Of a stretch of 64,000 nucleotides of DNA, positions 12,401-25,458 are shown one piece after another. How positions within the stretch are numbered: position 1 is the first letter of the stretch; every line of letters begins with the position of its first letter. Source of the stretch: Reticulitermes lucifugus (Eukaryota; Arthropoda; Insecta; Blattodea; Rhinotermitidae). Made by a program: the position numbers and the translations under genes. Where the stretch lies: assembly GCA_026260175.1 (NCBI GenBank), contig JAKCWW010000158.1, forward strand, positions 7,147-71,146, written 5' to 3'. The notes under the pieces were generated by a model. The model searched no databases. It saw only the letters and a program-made list of their open reading frames with translations, and was not told the DNA's origin.

Positions 12401-12605
12401 AATCTGCGCTCTTCTGGGATATTACGCAGCGTTGAAGTCGTAGTCCGATCTACAACAGTCAAGAAGTCCAAGAATGGACTACTTGATCCTCGAACATGGG
12501 ACCGATAGGTTGTCCCGAAACGTCGGTAAAGAACTACCACTCAACGCTGCGTCATATCCCAGAAGAGCGCAGATCTCCTCTACATCGCGGCGGAAGCCCG
12601 AAATC
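12401..12605. mobile_element. FB1 foldback element, copy 3
   Basis: The left arm tctgcgctcttctgggatat and the right arm cccagaagagcgcagat are inverted repeats. The right arm holds a GGGAC...GTCCC hairpin followed by cgaaacgtcggtaa at about 12497-12530. The outer block cgcggcggaagcccgaaatc follows, as at copy 2. Confidence 0.85.
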
Positions 12606-12739
12606 ACGCAAAAGAAATTAATTGTTTTACACGTGAATTATACTTTTCTGTTTATAAGCCTACATTCCGTTATTTCTGAATGTAAGTTTCTCTAATACAG
12701 CCTCACGTGTTCGCATTCTTGCCTTGATTGTAATTTTTA

Positions 12740-12920
12740 ACGAGTGAACAATCTTCCATAGTAGGCAGGTAAAGGTTTCTTCCTCTGCACGCCCTGAAGA
12801 CATATGACAGAGTGGAGGTAGTTCGAAACACTTATCCTTGGTACTAGATGGAGCTGAGTGGTCAGCTTTACGCCCCCGACTGCTTTACTCTCCAGTAGCT
12901 TAAATAGACTTATTATATTG
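12740..12920 (-). mobile_element. SINE1 copy e, 5'-truncated
   Basis: On the minus strand it carries the SINE1 central and 3' body, around forward-strand gagctgagtggtcagcttta, cgcccccgactgctttac and tctgcacgccctgaagacat. The tRNA-like head is absent. Confidence 0.7.
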
Positions 12921-15730
12921 TTTATTCTGAATTCCAAATTTCATGTGCCCAGCTCCAATTTCTCGTTAGTTATTGCACTTAAATGGAAGATAAATATTGG
13001 TTGGGACAGTTGAAATTTTGCATATTTTTCGAATATTTTACTGTATCAAATTGCAGAAACAGATGTAAAAAAAACTGTCAATTTAGACATTCGCGCGGCT
13101 GCCATATTAGTGTTGCTGGCGGCGAGAAATTGGTGGTAAAAAAGTACATTGTTTGGTATGCATCCGAGGCACCTTATGGTTGACATAGTTACTGATCAGC
13201 TGGTGACCTCTTCCTCTCTTTAGCTGTAGTTCTCCTACACCTTTTCCGCTGGCCGTTTACCTGACTGTCAGAATCCAGCAAGCCTCAGAGTAAACATCGA
13301 TTCACAAGTGCAACTGGTCGGCAATGTGTTTCCTTTTCCAGAATTTGGGTTGTGATTTTTAAATTATGTTTGTCTGAAAATTCAGTCGGCACGACTTCGT
13401 ATCCCAGAAGATTTGAAAGTACGCCAACATCGCTTTGAATACCGCGTCTCCGAGTGTGAACATTCCACGGTCCATTCTAAGTTTCATTTGGTTTTACATT
13501 GCACACACTCCGGAGATTTAATTTATTTTGAATACTTTCGACCAACGCCCCTCTTTGTTGCTCATTGTATAGGGCCTCCATCGCATAGAACGAAGGCCTT
13601 TGCGACCTGAGTAGCATGCAGGCTGGCTGAAGTTCCCATTCTTTATTTACATCCAGGCCTTCGCCTTACAACTGAGTAAAATAACGGACAACATTACTAA
13701 GTCAGACCTACAGGTGCTTCGTACCGTTCTTTCTATCGACCTGGCCTAACAGGCAGCTTCGACTGGCTTACTGATTTCTAGATGTTTTAGGATGTGGCCT
13801 CAAACTACTTTGGTCATCCCTCGGTAGGCACAAGTTTCCTCCAAGTTTCCGAACTAGGGGGTTCCCCCGCGCCAGCTACTTCTGTGCTGTTGACCACCCA
13901 CTTGCCGAACTTTTAAACTTCCCGTGATCATTAATAATAAGTCCGACGCGCAAACTTATGAGGACCTAGAATCACCAGCGCCACTTACTTTAGGGCCCAA
14001 ATGACGTGTGGTAGACCTTTGGAGAGTATTCCACTTGTATTAAACGTAACAACACGGAAGCCCTGCGAAATGTTTACTTTTCTTTGGGTTTGATAAATGT
14101 AAGTCATCAGAGCTACAAGTGAGAAAGTATTACGGGTATGGATCTGAAATGTACATATACCTTACATAAAGTGTGCTGTTTTACAGTAGTAGTTACAATA
14201 TGGCGACGATGTGAACACGTTGAGGTGACATCCAACTAATTTAAAGTGCACAGAATCTGCACTTCACTTATAAGCTTTTCGAAGTATAGAATAAGAAAAT
14301 GGTGTTAATAGTAATTATAACAATAGCCCTGTAACATACATACATACATACATACATACATACATTCCATGGATCCATAAGTCTGTCGAAGTGACAACTG
14401 GATGTGGAATAAGTCATAATATACAAATATACAGCTATACACACTATAGAATTTTATATTTGAGCACTATAAACTATAACACTATAAACGTGTTACATAC
14501 CTCACTATGAACCATCTTTATACGTGTACATAAAAAACTCATCTACTGAGTAAAAGGAGTGTGTATTTAAGTATTTTCGTAATGCTACTTTAAATTTTGT
14601 TTTTGCGAAGTTAACGTTTCCTTTGAGTCCTACTCGTAATACTGTGCGTACGATCTGTTAGAAGTTTTGCCTTCAAATTGCACCTAAGATATGCATTTAA
14701 TTTTTAAAATAAAGGACCCTTATTTTCTTAAACCGGATTATGATTATGAAATTAAATCTAGGGACACTATGGCCCACAATGGCGACAATAACAAATATAT
14801 ACAACATTTCGGTCTGAAAATCAGAAGGAAATGGACAACTTGAGAGAAGTAGGCGTAGATGGGAAAATGATATTAAGTCGTTATGAAATTTACGTGTAGC
14901 CATTTTTTTTGTTTCATTTTGTTGTGTTGTTTCGAAGACTTGCAGAAGAGTTGCATTTGATATAAAACTTGTGTTTCTTTTCTTCCTCTACACATTTGTA
15001 CGAAATATTTTTTTCTCATGTAAAATTTAAGCAGTTACGCTTGAGATAGGTCTTATGTAGGATGTGCGTTATTTCTGTCCTATCGTAACCTGAACTGGCA
15101 TGTGGCGACAGACGCCGGTAAGCATCGTCTAACATCATATATCATAAAGCTTCCTTCAGCGGTTCTCTAACATTTACATATGAGCAGAGGGACGGAAAAC
15201 ATGACGATCTAATGGGTGTACTTTTTTAAATAAAAATGTTCGTATGGAAATAGAGTGTGTGGCTGTGGACTAGATTCATTGTGGACTCGTTTACAGTCAC
15301 TATAACGCCACCAGTATTCGCAAACAGTGGGACTGGTGTCCAGTCAACAGGACAAACAAATCACCTTCACTGTACACTAGCGGAAACTCTATACCCTTAT
15401 TGTTGTATGTGGAATTTTGGTGAGATATCCTCTATCCAGACAAGTTTATAATCTTTTTTTATCAGTGCCAGTACATGAGTAATAAAAGTCTATTTCCAAA
15501 ATCTTCTCTGTTCACAATTACAGCCCACTGACAATATGCGTTCCCTGCGGTTTAAAGTGTCGTTGATAGCAGCTTCAAGCATGCTGCGAAAATATATTCC
15601 AAATCCTCATCTAGCCACAGTCCCATATAACTTAGGTTATATAACCTATTGTCTGTGGGTCATTATATGACCTACTAATTAGGCAGTCATTAATATGCGT
15701 CGTTATTACCGTTATTCCAAACTTACGTAG
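12921..15730. other. Unassigned interval
   Basis: No gene or dispersed repeat recognised apart from the (ACAT)n microsatellite at 14333-14366. Open frames are at most 68 codons. Confidence 0.45.
14333..14366. repeat. (ACAT)n microsatellite
   Basis: About eight tetranucleotide units. Confidence 0.95.
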
Positions 15731-16000
15731 TTCAACTAACATCAAGGAACGGAATCTTCCTCAATAAGCTAACACTTGCTCTTCGACAAGTAGTAGCCCT
15801 TCTTTTATGGAACACAAACTTTCATTCCCGTCTCACGTAATAATTTCAGTGGCCAGATAGATCCAGTCTATATCCACCCGCTGTAAATGTATTTCCATAA
15901 GACCCTTTTTAATATTCTACTTTCATTTAAGCCTAGGTCTTCCAAAGAGGCCTCTTCCTTTCAGGTTTTTGTTTCCAAACATTTAGTCACAATTTGTGAA
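15731..16000 (-). mobile_element. LINE-A 3' region, diverged copy
   Basis: It aligns to LINE-A at 49473-49950 across both the 3' terminal segment (caactaacatcaaggaacgg, aagctaacacttgctcttcg) and the adjoining coding-derived part (gccagatagatccagtctat, ccataagacc, ggtcttccaaagaggcc). It is old, and no intact frame remains. Confidence 0.7.
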
Positions 16001-17384
16001 ACGTCAAATACGTTTTGCACCGTCCATCTCACACACCTTAAATTTGAAGATGCACTAAGGTTTTCTGAAGAATACAGATTATGATGTTCATAGTTATGCT
16101 ATTTTCTCCAGCCCCCACCTACAAAATCTGATTCTTATTCATGGATTTGAATTCAGATCTTCATAAAGTAAAGTTCTGATTCTGATGAGCGTATGCTCAT
16201 ATTCAGCTTCTTCCTAAAACTTTCTTTTTGATATATTTTTAAAGTTTCGAAATACGATGTTATTATATTCGTGTCGTGTTGAACTGTAATTTAATTTGAT
16301 GAATTCGCCTCCATGAAACGTGAAGAAGGAATCCAATTCATGTTACATTCACGGATCGTGTGGACCGCGATAACTCTTCAATCAAAGAGAGAGAAATTAC
16401 TTGAGAAGTCCACAGAAATGTCGTTACTACATTTGCTTCTGTCTGTCAGAACCATTCGTAAGAAATTCTTTTGTTTTTCATGCGTAACTTTTCGGTAGAA
16501 AAGTTGAGAATATAGTGTGAAGTCTCTGAGAACTTAGAACGATGAAATAGGGGATGTTAAATTAGTTTTTTATTTCTCATTTGAAGGCGCAAAATAAAAA
16601 AAATGCAATTTCTTCGTCAAGCGTCTAGAATGAAAACATTGAAAAGACACAAAGGGTAATGAGAAAACCATTGTGGCGACAGTTCTCCTACAGGGCAATT
16701 TAATTAAAATCGTATCCTATATTCGGATTCATTTAAACATAATTTACTTTCGCTGAAATTATCTTATGTGACTAACGGCGCGTGTGGTGTAAAAATTTCT
16801 ACTGAACCTCTCTTATGAAAGAAACTGACGTGCTGTAACTCTCCCAATACATTAACATGAAATTAGAACCGTCTGATTCGTATTTCATTGGTGTTTGAAC
16901 TACTAAGCATGCCTATGAGTTTTATTGCCATACTTCTAACATCGAAGATACTTATATTTATTTTTATGAAGTCTTCGTTTTCAAGTGTCTTCGAATCCCT
17001 GCATAGGACGTATTACAATTGCTTCCTTCGTTCGTCCGCCCGCCCGTCCTTCCGTTAATTCGCTTAAAATAATTTAACAAGCGCTGAACGGTTTTTTATA
17101 GGCTGTTTGAAATCGGAGAGTTCAAATAAAGTACGTTGATTCTTTCCAATCCTGATTAAATTTGGATGATAATAATGGAAAGTTTATGTGGAGATTTACT
17201 TACGTCTTCTCTGCGCGTCTGGAGCCTAAATCATGCGTAGCTCCCTGAATATGCGTAGGAATAAAAATATTTGGAACAAAGTTTGTAGAGATAAGTGCCT
17301 AACATTTTTCTTTACGTTTTTTAGGTAACTAAAAGTGTGACTTATCTCAGAAGTGTTACGATATATGTCAACGTAAAGGTAAAA
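16001..17384. other. Unassigned interval
   Basis: No gene recognised. The cgtccgcccgcccgtccttc phrase near 17035 recalls the 5' part of repeat E but is too short to call. Confidence 0.4.
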
Positions 17385-17645
17385 TTATCCCTGTTGATGC
17401 CATGAAAGCATATGCTTAACAGCGGCACTATATGGAGGTGAGTGGTAAACTTCATGCTCCGGCTGCTTCCCCTCCCCCCCACCTCCGGCTAGAACTTCGG
17501 TACGCGTTGAATAGGAGGCTGGGTGGGCCTCAAAGCCGGTCCAAACGTTTTGAGGAGAAAATCTCTTGCCACTACTGGAATTCGAACCCTCGGCCATCCA
17601 GCCCGTAGTAGATTAGTTGCTATACCGTCTATGCAACCCCTGCTC
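17385..17645 (-). mobile_element. SINE1 copy f, near full length
   Basis: Reverse orientation. The forward strand shows ggaattcgaaccctcggcca (B-box complement), then gtagattagttgctataccg (head). The body has ctgggtgggcctcaaagccg and tgatgccatgaaagcatatg at the SINE 3' end. The 70-codon frame at 17385-17597 is incidental. Confidence 0.85.
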
Positions 17646-20109
17646 AGACGATATGTTTACGTGTTCTAACTATTTAATGTCTTATTTTAACTAAAATTGC
17701 AATCAGTAGAAAGATTTTAATAAGTCACTCCTGTATTTAGTTTCACCAAATGTACACAGCGTTCCTCTAGGATAACATGGCGGGCAGGCAGTCGGAAAGA
17801 AGCACAGACATTGCCTTACTTTATGAATTCCCTTTCTGAAACTTCCTCCTCGGAATTAATGTGCGTTGTTTGCAGAAGGTCCTTAACAAAACCTAATAAT
17901 TGCTAAGCCAGTAATGGTATTTATCTTCTGTGGAAACCGGAGGCTTGAAACCTACCCCTCAGGTTTCGCGACCGCGGCGCTTTTGTACACCCTCCTGTAT
18001 TGTTTTCTTTCCGTTGCTGTTGAAAGTAACCTCTGTCCCACCCACGTATGTGCTGACTTGACCCTCGAATCTCGAGTGGTTTACGACGGACCGCGGAGAG
18101 ACTGCAACCACCAGAAAGTTAGATTCGGCAAGGTTTCACGAGCACTGAAATTTCCTTTTCGAGAGGAGGGTCGGCTGTGGGTTGTCAGCTGTGTGACAGT
18201 CAGACAGTGATATCGAAAAAAGCCTAAAGTAAATTGCTTTATATCTGGGTTTGCAATCAAATTTGTGGCCGCCAGTCTGTCTTTGTATCTTGGTTTTTAT
18301 CTATCATTGTTCTGGTTAATATTACAATCTCCTACTTTGGCCCCCCTGTTGCGTCAATGGGGTCTCAGTTGACAAGATGGTCTGTTTACCCTGTATATGC
18401 ATTTATTTTGAATCGTTGACATCAGAAGTGAGTTGTTTCATGCTGTCAAAGTTGTGAATTTATGTTTGATTATTACTATTGGTAATGCTGATGTGTTGAT
18501 TTATGTGTTGTATTTCTGTTCCTTGGATTATTACAACAGTCGTTTTTGTAACCCCCGTTCACCCGGGGTGTGCGGCTACCTTACTAGGGGTAAAAAAAGA
18601 GACCCCCCCCCGAATTACGTTTCAGGTTCATTTTCATATTCACAGTGACTAAAATGTGGACCAAATTATGATCGAGATGGGCACAGTGAGGCCACTCAAT
18701 CTCTTTAAGATATACTTACTTTAATCTGCTATCTATGCCGTGGTCTTTAAAGTGGTCCTTTCCTTTCAAGTTTTCAGACCAACATTTATTTCACATTTCT
18801 CATCTCTGCTGTGCTTGTTACATGCCCCCTTCGTCCCATACTCCGTGGTAGGATAACTCCAATTAACTCGTTAAATTACAAAATATGAAGATTTTTTTGT
18901 GTATTTTTTACCATTATCGTGTTACTTTCTTTTTAATCTGATACCCTCCTCAAAGTGCTCCTTTACCACACAATTCTTGCTTTAAACAGTTTGGCATCAT
19001 AAGAACAGCTGCAACAGATTTAATTTCTGTCTTGATAGCAGACTAGGCAACTGTGTTTATAAATGAGTGGTACCAGATTTTCCCTAGATTTAGCTTGCTT
19101 CATGTTCATTACAGCTCAGCTTATACTGAATATATATTTGTAATCACTGATGTAACCTCTCATATTAATACTAGTAACATAGCGAAGTGATACGTGCATT
19201 TCTGCCCGACACGCAAGTTGGAGTGAAACCCTTTAAAAGTAGGCCTCTTCTTTGTCTCTTTGGAAACTAAACATGAACTGGAACGTTTGACCGGAGCCCG
19301 ACTCCCCGCCCCTCATCATCACTTCTCTTTGGTATCAATGTCATACAGAGACCTCCACAAGATCAATCATGTCGAGAGCTTTAATCACGGAGGGGTATTT
19401 TACCCCGTAGGGTCCAAATTGATGAAGAAGGTCCTCCACGTCAGATATGAAAGCCCAATCACGGTATGGATGTTTACACTAAGGTATCATTGATCTAACT
19501 AATGTTGGCCGAGCGATCAAATGCACGGTGACAGGAAAGGCATCATACTGTGCGCGACAGTTGTATTAGATGGACAGGTGGCTGGGGTGAACATGTATAA
19601 GTAAGGGGAGCATTTTCTGTATGAAGTGGGTCTTGAGAAATTAATAGTCGGCCAGAGGGTTAAGGGAGTTTACGCCTTTTAATAAACCACAAGCTTTACC
19701 TTGTCCATTACACTTTTCCACTCGTCCCTTGTTTGAACTAGATGAATTCAGTCGAAACAGATTCTGTTTTAGGATATATACGAGTATTAGCAGTAATCAA
19801 ATATATGTATTATTTAAAATATGCTACATATTCCGCTTATCCTGTTTCTTGACTTTATCGCCCTAATAACGCTTAACAAAGAATACAAACGTAATGTTCT
19901 CCACTCCTTGTATTTCCTCTACCTCCCATCAGATATTTCACCAACAACTTCTTCTCGCCTTCCCTTAATCTGTATCCTGTTTTTTCGTGACCTAAGATAT
20001 TTTGAGACGTTTGATTTCAAGATATATTTTAGATATTTCCATTTTTTTGTTCCTTTCCAGTGTAGGAGGCAGTGTGATGTATCAGATTTAATCCTGCTTC
20101 CTTACCATC
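17646..20109. other. Unassigned interval
   Basis: No gene recognised. Open frames of 98 and 102 codons (17914-18210 and 19821-20129, plus strand) have no domain or signature I know. A C-run of nine lies near 18604. Confidence 0.4.
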
Positions 20110-20405
20110 TCAATGGGCAGGGCATGTGACCCGCATGGGAGACAAAGAGTGGTACATACAGTGTTGTGATGAGGAGATCTAAGGAAAAGAGACCACTTGG
20201 AAGACCTAGGACTAGATTGGAGGATTATATTAAAATGGATCATCACGAAGTGGAATTGAAATATGGACTGGATTGATCTGGCTCAGGATAGGGAAAGGTG
20301 GCGAGCTTTTGTGAATACGATAACGAACCTTCTCGTTGAATAAAATTGTATTTCTTGACTAGCTGAGGACTTGTCAGCTTCTCAGAAAGGAATCTGCTCC
20401 ATGGA
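20110..20405 (+). mobile_element. LINE-A 3' end, sense orientation
   Basis: Across shifted frames it reads GHVTRMGD, then KRPLGRP-like and LEDYIKMD-like segments, then GLDWIDLAQDRERWRAFVNT. This is the C-terminal tail typical of a LINE reverse-transcriptase ORF. It continues into the common 3' segment, ttcttgactagctgaggact and gaatctgctccatgg. Several stops and frame changes show that it is dead. The 5' part is missing. Confidence 0.85.
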
Positions 20406-20479
20406 TCTCAATGCCCTCCACTGTTTATTCGTGTAATAGTAAGATTTTCCGATTTCTTAGTGAAGCGCCAGGCCATGAA

Positions 20480-20705
20480 GAGGCATGGGGTGTGAATGTA
20501 GGTTTGTAGCTGCGAGCTTTCTTTAACCTCGGCACCAGATGGGGACAAGTAGTCAGCTTCAGGCCGCGGAAGCTATACTCCCGAAGAAAGAGTCACTACA
20601 CCAAATGGATAGGGGGTTGGGTAGGCCTCAAATCCACTGTCAAGATACAAACCCTAATTTTTTTGTTAACCGTCCCCTAGACTAGTCACTATACTGAGTG
20701 AGGTA
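20480..20705 (-). mobile_element. SINE1 copy g
   Basis: Reverse orientation. Shared landmarks are ggtttgtagctgcgagcttt, accagatggggacaagtagt and gttgggtaggcctcaaatcc, with a head remnant ctagactagtcactatactg. Confidence 0.75.
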
Positions 20706-20779
20706 TTTCGAGTTCGTTCTACAATTTAAGCTCTTAAAACATCGTTATATAGCGTTGGAGATATCACGTGTCGTCCCAT

Positions 20780-21127
20780 TTATGTGTGTATCTTATTCAG
20801 CCCATCTTTATGGCAACGTGAATGTGAGTGCTTGTTCATGAGGGTGTTAATCGCATCTACATTGCTCCCTGTGAAAAGCGGACTTTGAGCGTCTGACATG
20901 ATGAGCCATTGGTCCTGCTTTCGTAGCTCCTGAATATAGTTGTTCACCAACTCGTAAACCTCTGAGAAGTATGTGCCTTTCAGCAGTACTTGTAAGTCCA
21001 GTGATGTATTTTCAGTTAACGGATATAAAGTTGTACAAACAAGAAGGTACCTGTCTCTGCGGAAAGAGATGAAAGGTACAGTGAATACCTGTGACTGGAG
21101 TCTCAAGTTTGTGAATACCTTCTCCAA
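20780..21127 (-). other. Unassigned 115-codon open frame
   Basis: It begins MEKVFTNLRLQSQVF and ends SRCHKDGLNKIHT. There is no membrane segment, coiled coil or motif that I recognise, and no homology is known to me. The composition is balanced and is not obviously derived from a repeat. It could be chance, an exon or a pseudogene fragment. No promoter or splice signals decide the matter. Confidence 0.12.
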
Positions 21128-21479
21128 GGCCTAGTGCGGATTAAACACATGTGCTGCACCCGAAAAGCGTTTTTACCTCTTACAACTGCTTAAGGACGTC
21201 ACAGACATAAAAATGAGCACTCTGTGGTTCCAATTTATTGCAGGAGTTGTAGAAAAGAGGGTTTTAGATAATTACAACTATTTGTGGATTGTTTCTTAGA
21301 GAAATATTAAATATGATTATAAATTTTCAGCATACCTTCAATACTCGAAAAGAAATATTTACGCTTACGTGATCACCGTAATGTGTGTGTTTTTCCATCT
21401 GTTGGTGTCTTCATTTAAATTTCCTAACCAGTGGATCGAATTTCAGGAAATGCCCTATGAAAATTATGCAACTGGACCA

Positions 21480-22325
21480 CACCCCAAAGCCGTATGGAAC
21501 AACTTGCCTCCACTGGACAGATTTTAATGAAATTTGATATTTGAGTATTTTCGACAATATGTTGAAAAATTTCAAGTTTTATTAAAATCTGACCAGAGTA
21601 ACGGGTACTTTACACGACGACATGTGTACATGTATTATAACGAGAAATGTTTCAGACAAATTTTATAGAGAAAATCAAAACACACATTTTATATTCAGTA
21701 ACTTTTTTTCCGAAAATCGTGCCGTTTATGAGATGATGTGGAAAAATATGGTAGAGCTAGACAGACCACAGATGACAATATAATATGGTGCATGCGTTTT
21801 GCAATACGGGAAAGGAAAATATTGAAAAAATATTTGGTCCAGTAAAAGAAAGTGGCTTATGGAGGATCCGCACCAGTCAAGAGTTGATGGATCTGAACAG
21901 AGAATAAGATATTATCTCAGAAATTAGAAAAGGAAGATTACGATGGTTAGGACATGTGGAAAGAATGCCAGAAGAAAGAACTGTGAAGAAAGTGTTTAAG
22001 AATATTCCAGAAGTAAAAAGGTCAGTTGGAAAGCCAAGAAAGAGATGGTTGGATTATGTTGAAACTGATCTGAAGAAAATGTGTTTTAGCGGCTGGAGAA
22101 AAATAGCCAGGGATAGAGACGCCTGGAAATTTGTCCTGAAGGAGGCTAAAGTCCTGCATAGACCCTAGAGCCAGTGGAGCAGAGAAGAATCATGCTCTTT
22201 GCATGCTGGACAACTAAGGCTACAGACACACTCTGAATATTTAATACTTATTGCTTTTCTACGGCAACAGTGGTTACGCGAAAGCGCCTCAATGTTACGT
22301 TTATACGTACATTGCCTGTCTTGTT
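21480..22325 (+). mobile_element. Repeat E copy 2, interrupted by LINE-C
   Basis: The left part, 21480-21803, contains tccactggacagattttaat, agagtaacgggtactttaca and accacagatgacaatataat. The right part, from 22191, contains ctggacaactaaggctacag and gcgcctcaatgttacg and ends near cattgcctgtcttgtt. Both halves are collinear with E at 9501-10570 and at 27300-27813 (reverse). Confidence 0.8.
21804..22190 (+). mobile_element. LINE-C 3' end inserted in repeat E
   Basis: Sense reading gives ERKILKKYFGPVKESGLWRI and RTSQELMDLNRE, then a stop and a small break, then RKGRLRWLGHVERMPEERTV. From there the frame is open through VGKPRKRWLDYVETDLKKM and WRKIARDRDAWKFVLKEAKV to a stop at 22166-22168. This is the C-terminal end of a LINE reverse-transcriptase ORF, distinct from LINE-A and LINE-B. 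It is flanked by 13 bp copies of the target, catgcgttttgca at 21791-21803 and catgctctttgca at 22191-22203. It is 5' truncated, with no clear A-tail. Confidence 0.88.
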
Positions 22326-23496
22326 TGTCTAACCATAAGTAACATACTATCTTTGTGCTGGAGACACTATGTGTTTTCTGTGACATATTAACTGAGCTTT
22401 TAAGTATTATGTAGATAAAAGACAACCAGCAACATACTCGTATAACCGACGGAATAAGATGCGTTCTAGTCGGTTAGTAGAATGAACGCCAAACCAAGTA
22501 CCCAAAGAGAGTCCGTCGGAGTAACATGTAAACTACCACAAGCGTTCTGTGTTATAAAGTTTAAAAGAGCTTGTGGCCAAACCCCCATGAAACAGGTCTT
22601 GATGACGGAGTAAAGGAAGCAGAGACATTGCCCTTAGTACGCGGGAATAAATTAATGTAATTCTTACACCAAGGAAGAACAGAGAGGCGCTGGGCTATGA
22701 TGCACTTAAATTTGACTGTTTAAACAAGCTCCCGAACGTATTAACCTAAGATGTTTAGTGTTTTCAGCTTGTGTTGGTCGATATGAAGAATTTCTGATTA
22801 ATAGGGAAGAACGGCATTCTTGTTTTTTTTTTAAAAAAAAGGGGGCAGGACAGTCTGTGAGAATTATAGAGGCATCCGTCTACACGTCTCTTCTTGTACT
22901 CGTAAGATGTATGCCAAATATTTTGAATAGTTCAAAGTAAGGTCCAGAGTTTATAATTCTGTGTTCACTTTCCGCTCAAAAGCCGGAATGAGCAATAAAA
23001 GTTATCTAAGTTTGAACTTTGTAGTTTAATTATGGAAGTCCAGCTGTTTGGTGTGGTCTTCTGCGTTTTGACACACTTTATTGAAGGTCTGCTCCTTCTC
23101 ACCGCTCTGAAAACCGAAAGTCTCAATAATTTATTTTGTATATGTCGCAGAAAATAAAACTGTGCTAACGCAAACACAATTCAGCTCAATATTTCTTTTC
23201 TGTATCTATGTGTGGGTGGAGCTGAGCTGCATCTCCGGCAGTTTATGTGTTGACTTCACATTTTTCCTCTACTCCCTTTCTGTCTACCTAGTCAGCACTA
23301 TCACAAACATGTCCCCATTCCATTCCTAACACATTTCTTGGCCGAGTCTTGATAGTGAAAATAACATACTTTCCAAACTGTTGTCCAAGAATCGTGATCA
23401 CTAAGAACATTTGCAACTCAGCCAAGTTTTCTTTCGATCTTCTGGGTTATGTGACCGTACAGTCTGGTAGATGGTTATCATAATTTTGGAGAAGTG

Positions 23497-23605
23497 TAGT
23501 GCCTCCATCATCACAGTCGAAATGTGGGTGGATGATAGCATTTTATATGAACCAGCTGCCTCCAGCTTAAACGTCGAAATGTGGGTGCCACGTGGCGGAC
23601 GTAAG
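23497..23605 (+). repeat. Short tandem duplication, two units of about 60 bp
   Basis: The word tcgaaatgtgggtg occurs twice, near 23518 and 23575. Each is preceded by gcctcca, so the duplication is real but partial. Confidence 0.6.
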
Positions 23606-24795
23606 ATTAGAGGAAGCCCAGAAGCTTTTAACATTCATCAGAGCCAGACTACGTTGTCTGCTCCTTCATAAGCCACAAGAAATATGTAAAAGTATTTTTA
23701 AAAATAAATGAAACGAAATAATTTCATCGAGCAGTATTGAAACAATGATCTGGCAGCTACAAATTTCCCCCCTCAGCAACGTCCATTTGTTGGTGCTGGG
23801 GAAAAACTTCCCATTTGTACGCATACAAATTAAAAACTGCAGTGAGCAACTGCTGAATAAGAAAGCCAAATCTCAAAGTTATCTGTACAAAGTACCAGGA
23901 GCCAAACTGATTTTATCCACACGTCCCTTATACTACGATACATTCTGACGTATAAAATATGACGTAGTGCGCAGGGACTATGAACAGGAGATCAGGAGAC
24001 GGCTCCAGCGGTGTTGTGTGGAGGGGACAGCATCTGCTGTTGTGACAGAATGACAATCTGGGTAGGACAGCAAACTTTGACGTGTAAGGGTTCTAGAAAG
24101 GTCTCGACAATGCTGTATATGTGGTAGGGTTTGTCCCACGTGGATACTACACGTCTTACATTAAGAAGCACTGCAACATCACGCGGTCCACTCAAACCCG
24201 GGTACAGTAATATATGAATCGCCCGTTTTGTCGAGAAACGTAATACAACCCAGTATACGTATCTAACGCGTATTACCGTGCACTCAAAAGCCTATTATTA
24301 GATTGTATCCTGTAGAAGACGAATCCGTATTGGTTATGATATTTTAGGTTTTCATGGCAGTAAGTGTTCGTACGGTAATAGTATGGATTGTGACATCGTG
24401 CGGTCTTGTAAGTAAACAAACGTTACTTCCATCTTCAGCGTTGAAGTGCGTGGAAGAAGAGTGTGGTCAGATTATGCAGGGACCATGATATGGATTTTGG
24501 TCACTCAGAACCATGAGAAGGAGTGAGAAGGTAGCCATTTTCCGATGAAACCCGTACGTTGAACCGAGACTATGAGAAACTACCCCACTCGATTTTGTTG
24601 AAAGTTTCTTTATTTATGAAACCAAAATTTTCATTATCGTGCTCACAAAACCATACCATTTGTCACTATATTGAGCCAGTTGAATCTAATTCAAACCCTT
24701 ACACCCGATCTCTCTTAGAACCATTTTAATATTATACTTGCATCTACTTACAAGTTTCCAAAATCGTTCTTCCCTTTACGTTTCGTTACTAAAAT

Positions 24796-25458
24796 TTACA
24801 TACTCTTTTCACTTATCCGATTTGTGTTACATGTTCCCGCCAATTTTTTGGAACCAGTTTGTAAGGAAACCATGAAAGGCTGCAGTAAGTGTAACAGATC
24901 CCAAGACAGAGATTTTAAAAGGCAACCTCCAAAATAATAAGCAACTTTCGGCGTATAGCACCGTAGATTATTAAATGTTCGTGTGCTTGTTACTTTATGT
25001 TCAAGTTTTTGAAGGGGAAAACCCACAGGCAAAAGCAAGAAAATACTTCCAGATATAGTTCCATCATTCTCGCCTGTCACCTCTCTAAAAATGTCACGTC
25101 CGGCATGTGTTTCTTGAATCACAACATGTATACCAGTGATATACACCTATTTATAGTTGGTGTGACACAAAACAGAAGTGCAGAAGTCGAGGTCTCTGCT
25201 GTCAGAGCTGGGATGGCCATATTGCAAAAGAAAGAAGACAGTCTGAACATAAAGGATTTCTTTGAAGGGGCTATGGGTGGAATACAAAGCACTAAGAGAC
25301 TGTCGTATCTGTAGGTAGGCCTTCAAATCTATCTCAGAGATTCCAAAGTCAGAACTGGACATGGGACAGCTTCTGAAGCACAATAAAAGTAAAAAAGAGA
25401 TGTGCGCGTGTGCTCTAAGAATGGGAGCATATGTTGTTCTGAATGATGATACACACAA
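24796..25458 (-). other. Two adjoining open stretches in one frame, unassigned
   Basis: Minus-strand frames 25458-25147 (103 codons) and 25146-24796 (about 116 codons) share one reading frame and are separated only by a single stop. Together they make about 220 codons interrupted once. Peptides such as SSDFGISEIDLKAYLQIRQS and CYTPKVAYYFGGCLLKSLSW match no family I know. A 105-codon plus-strand frame overlaps (24997-25314, with VSAVRAGMAILQKKEDS), so at most one of the two strands is coding. It may be an eroded transposon or gene relic, or chance. Confidence 0.15.
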
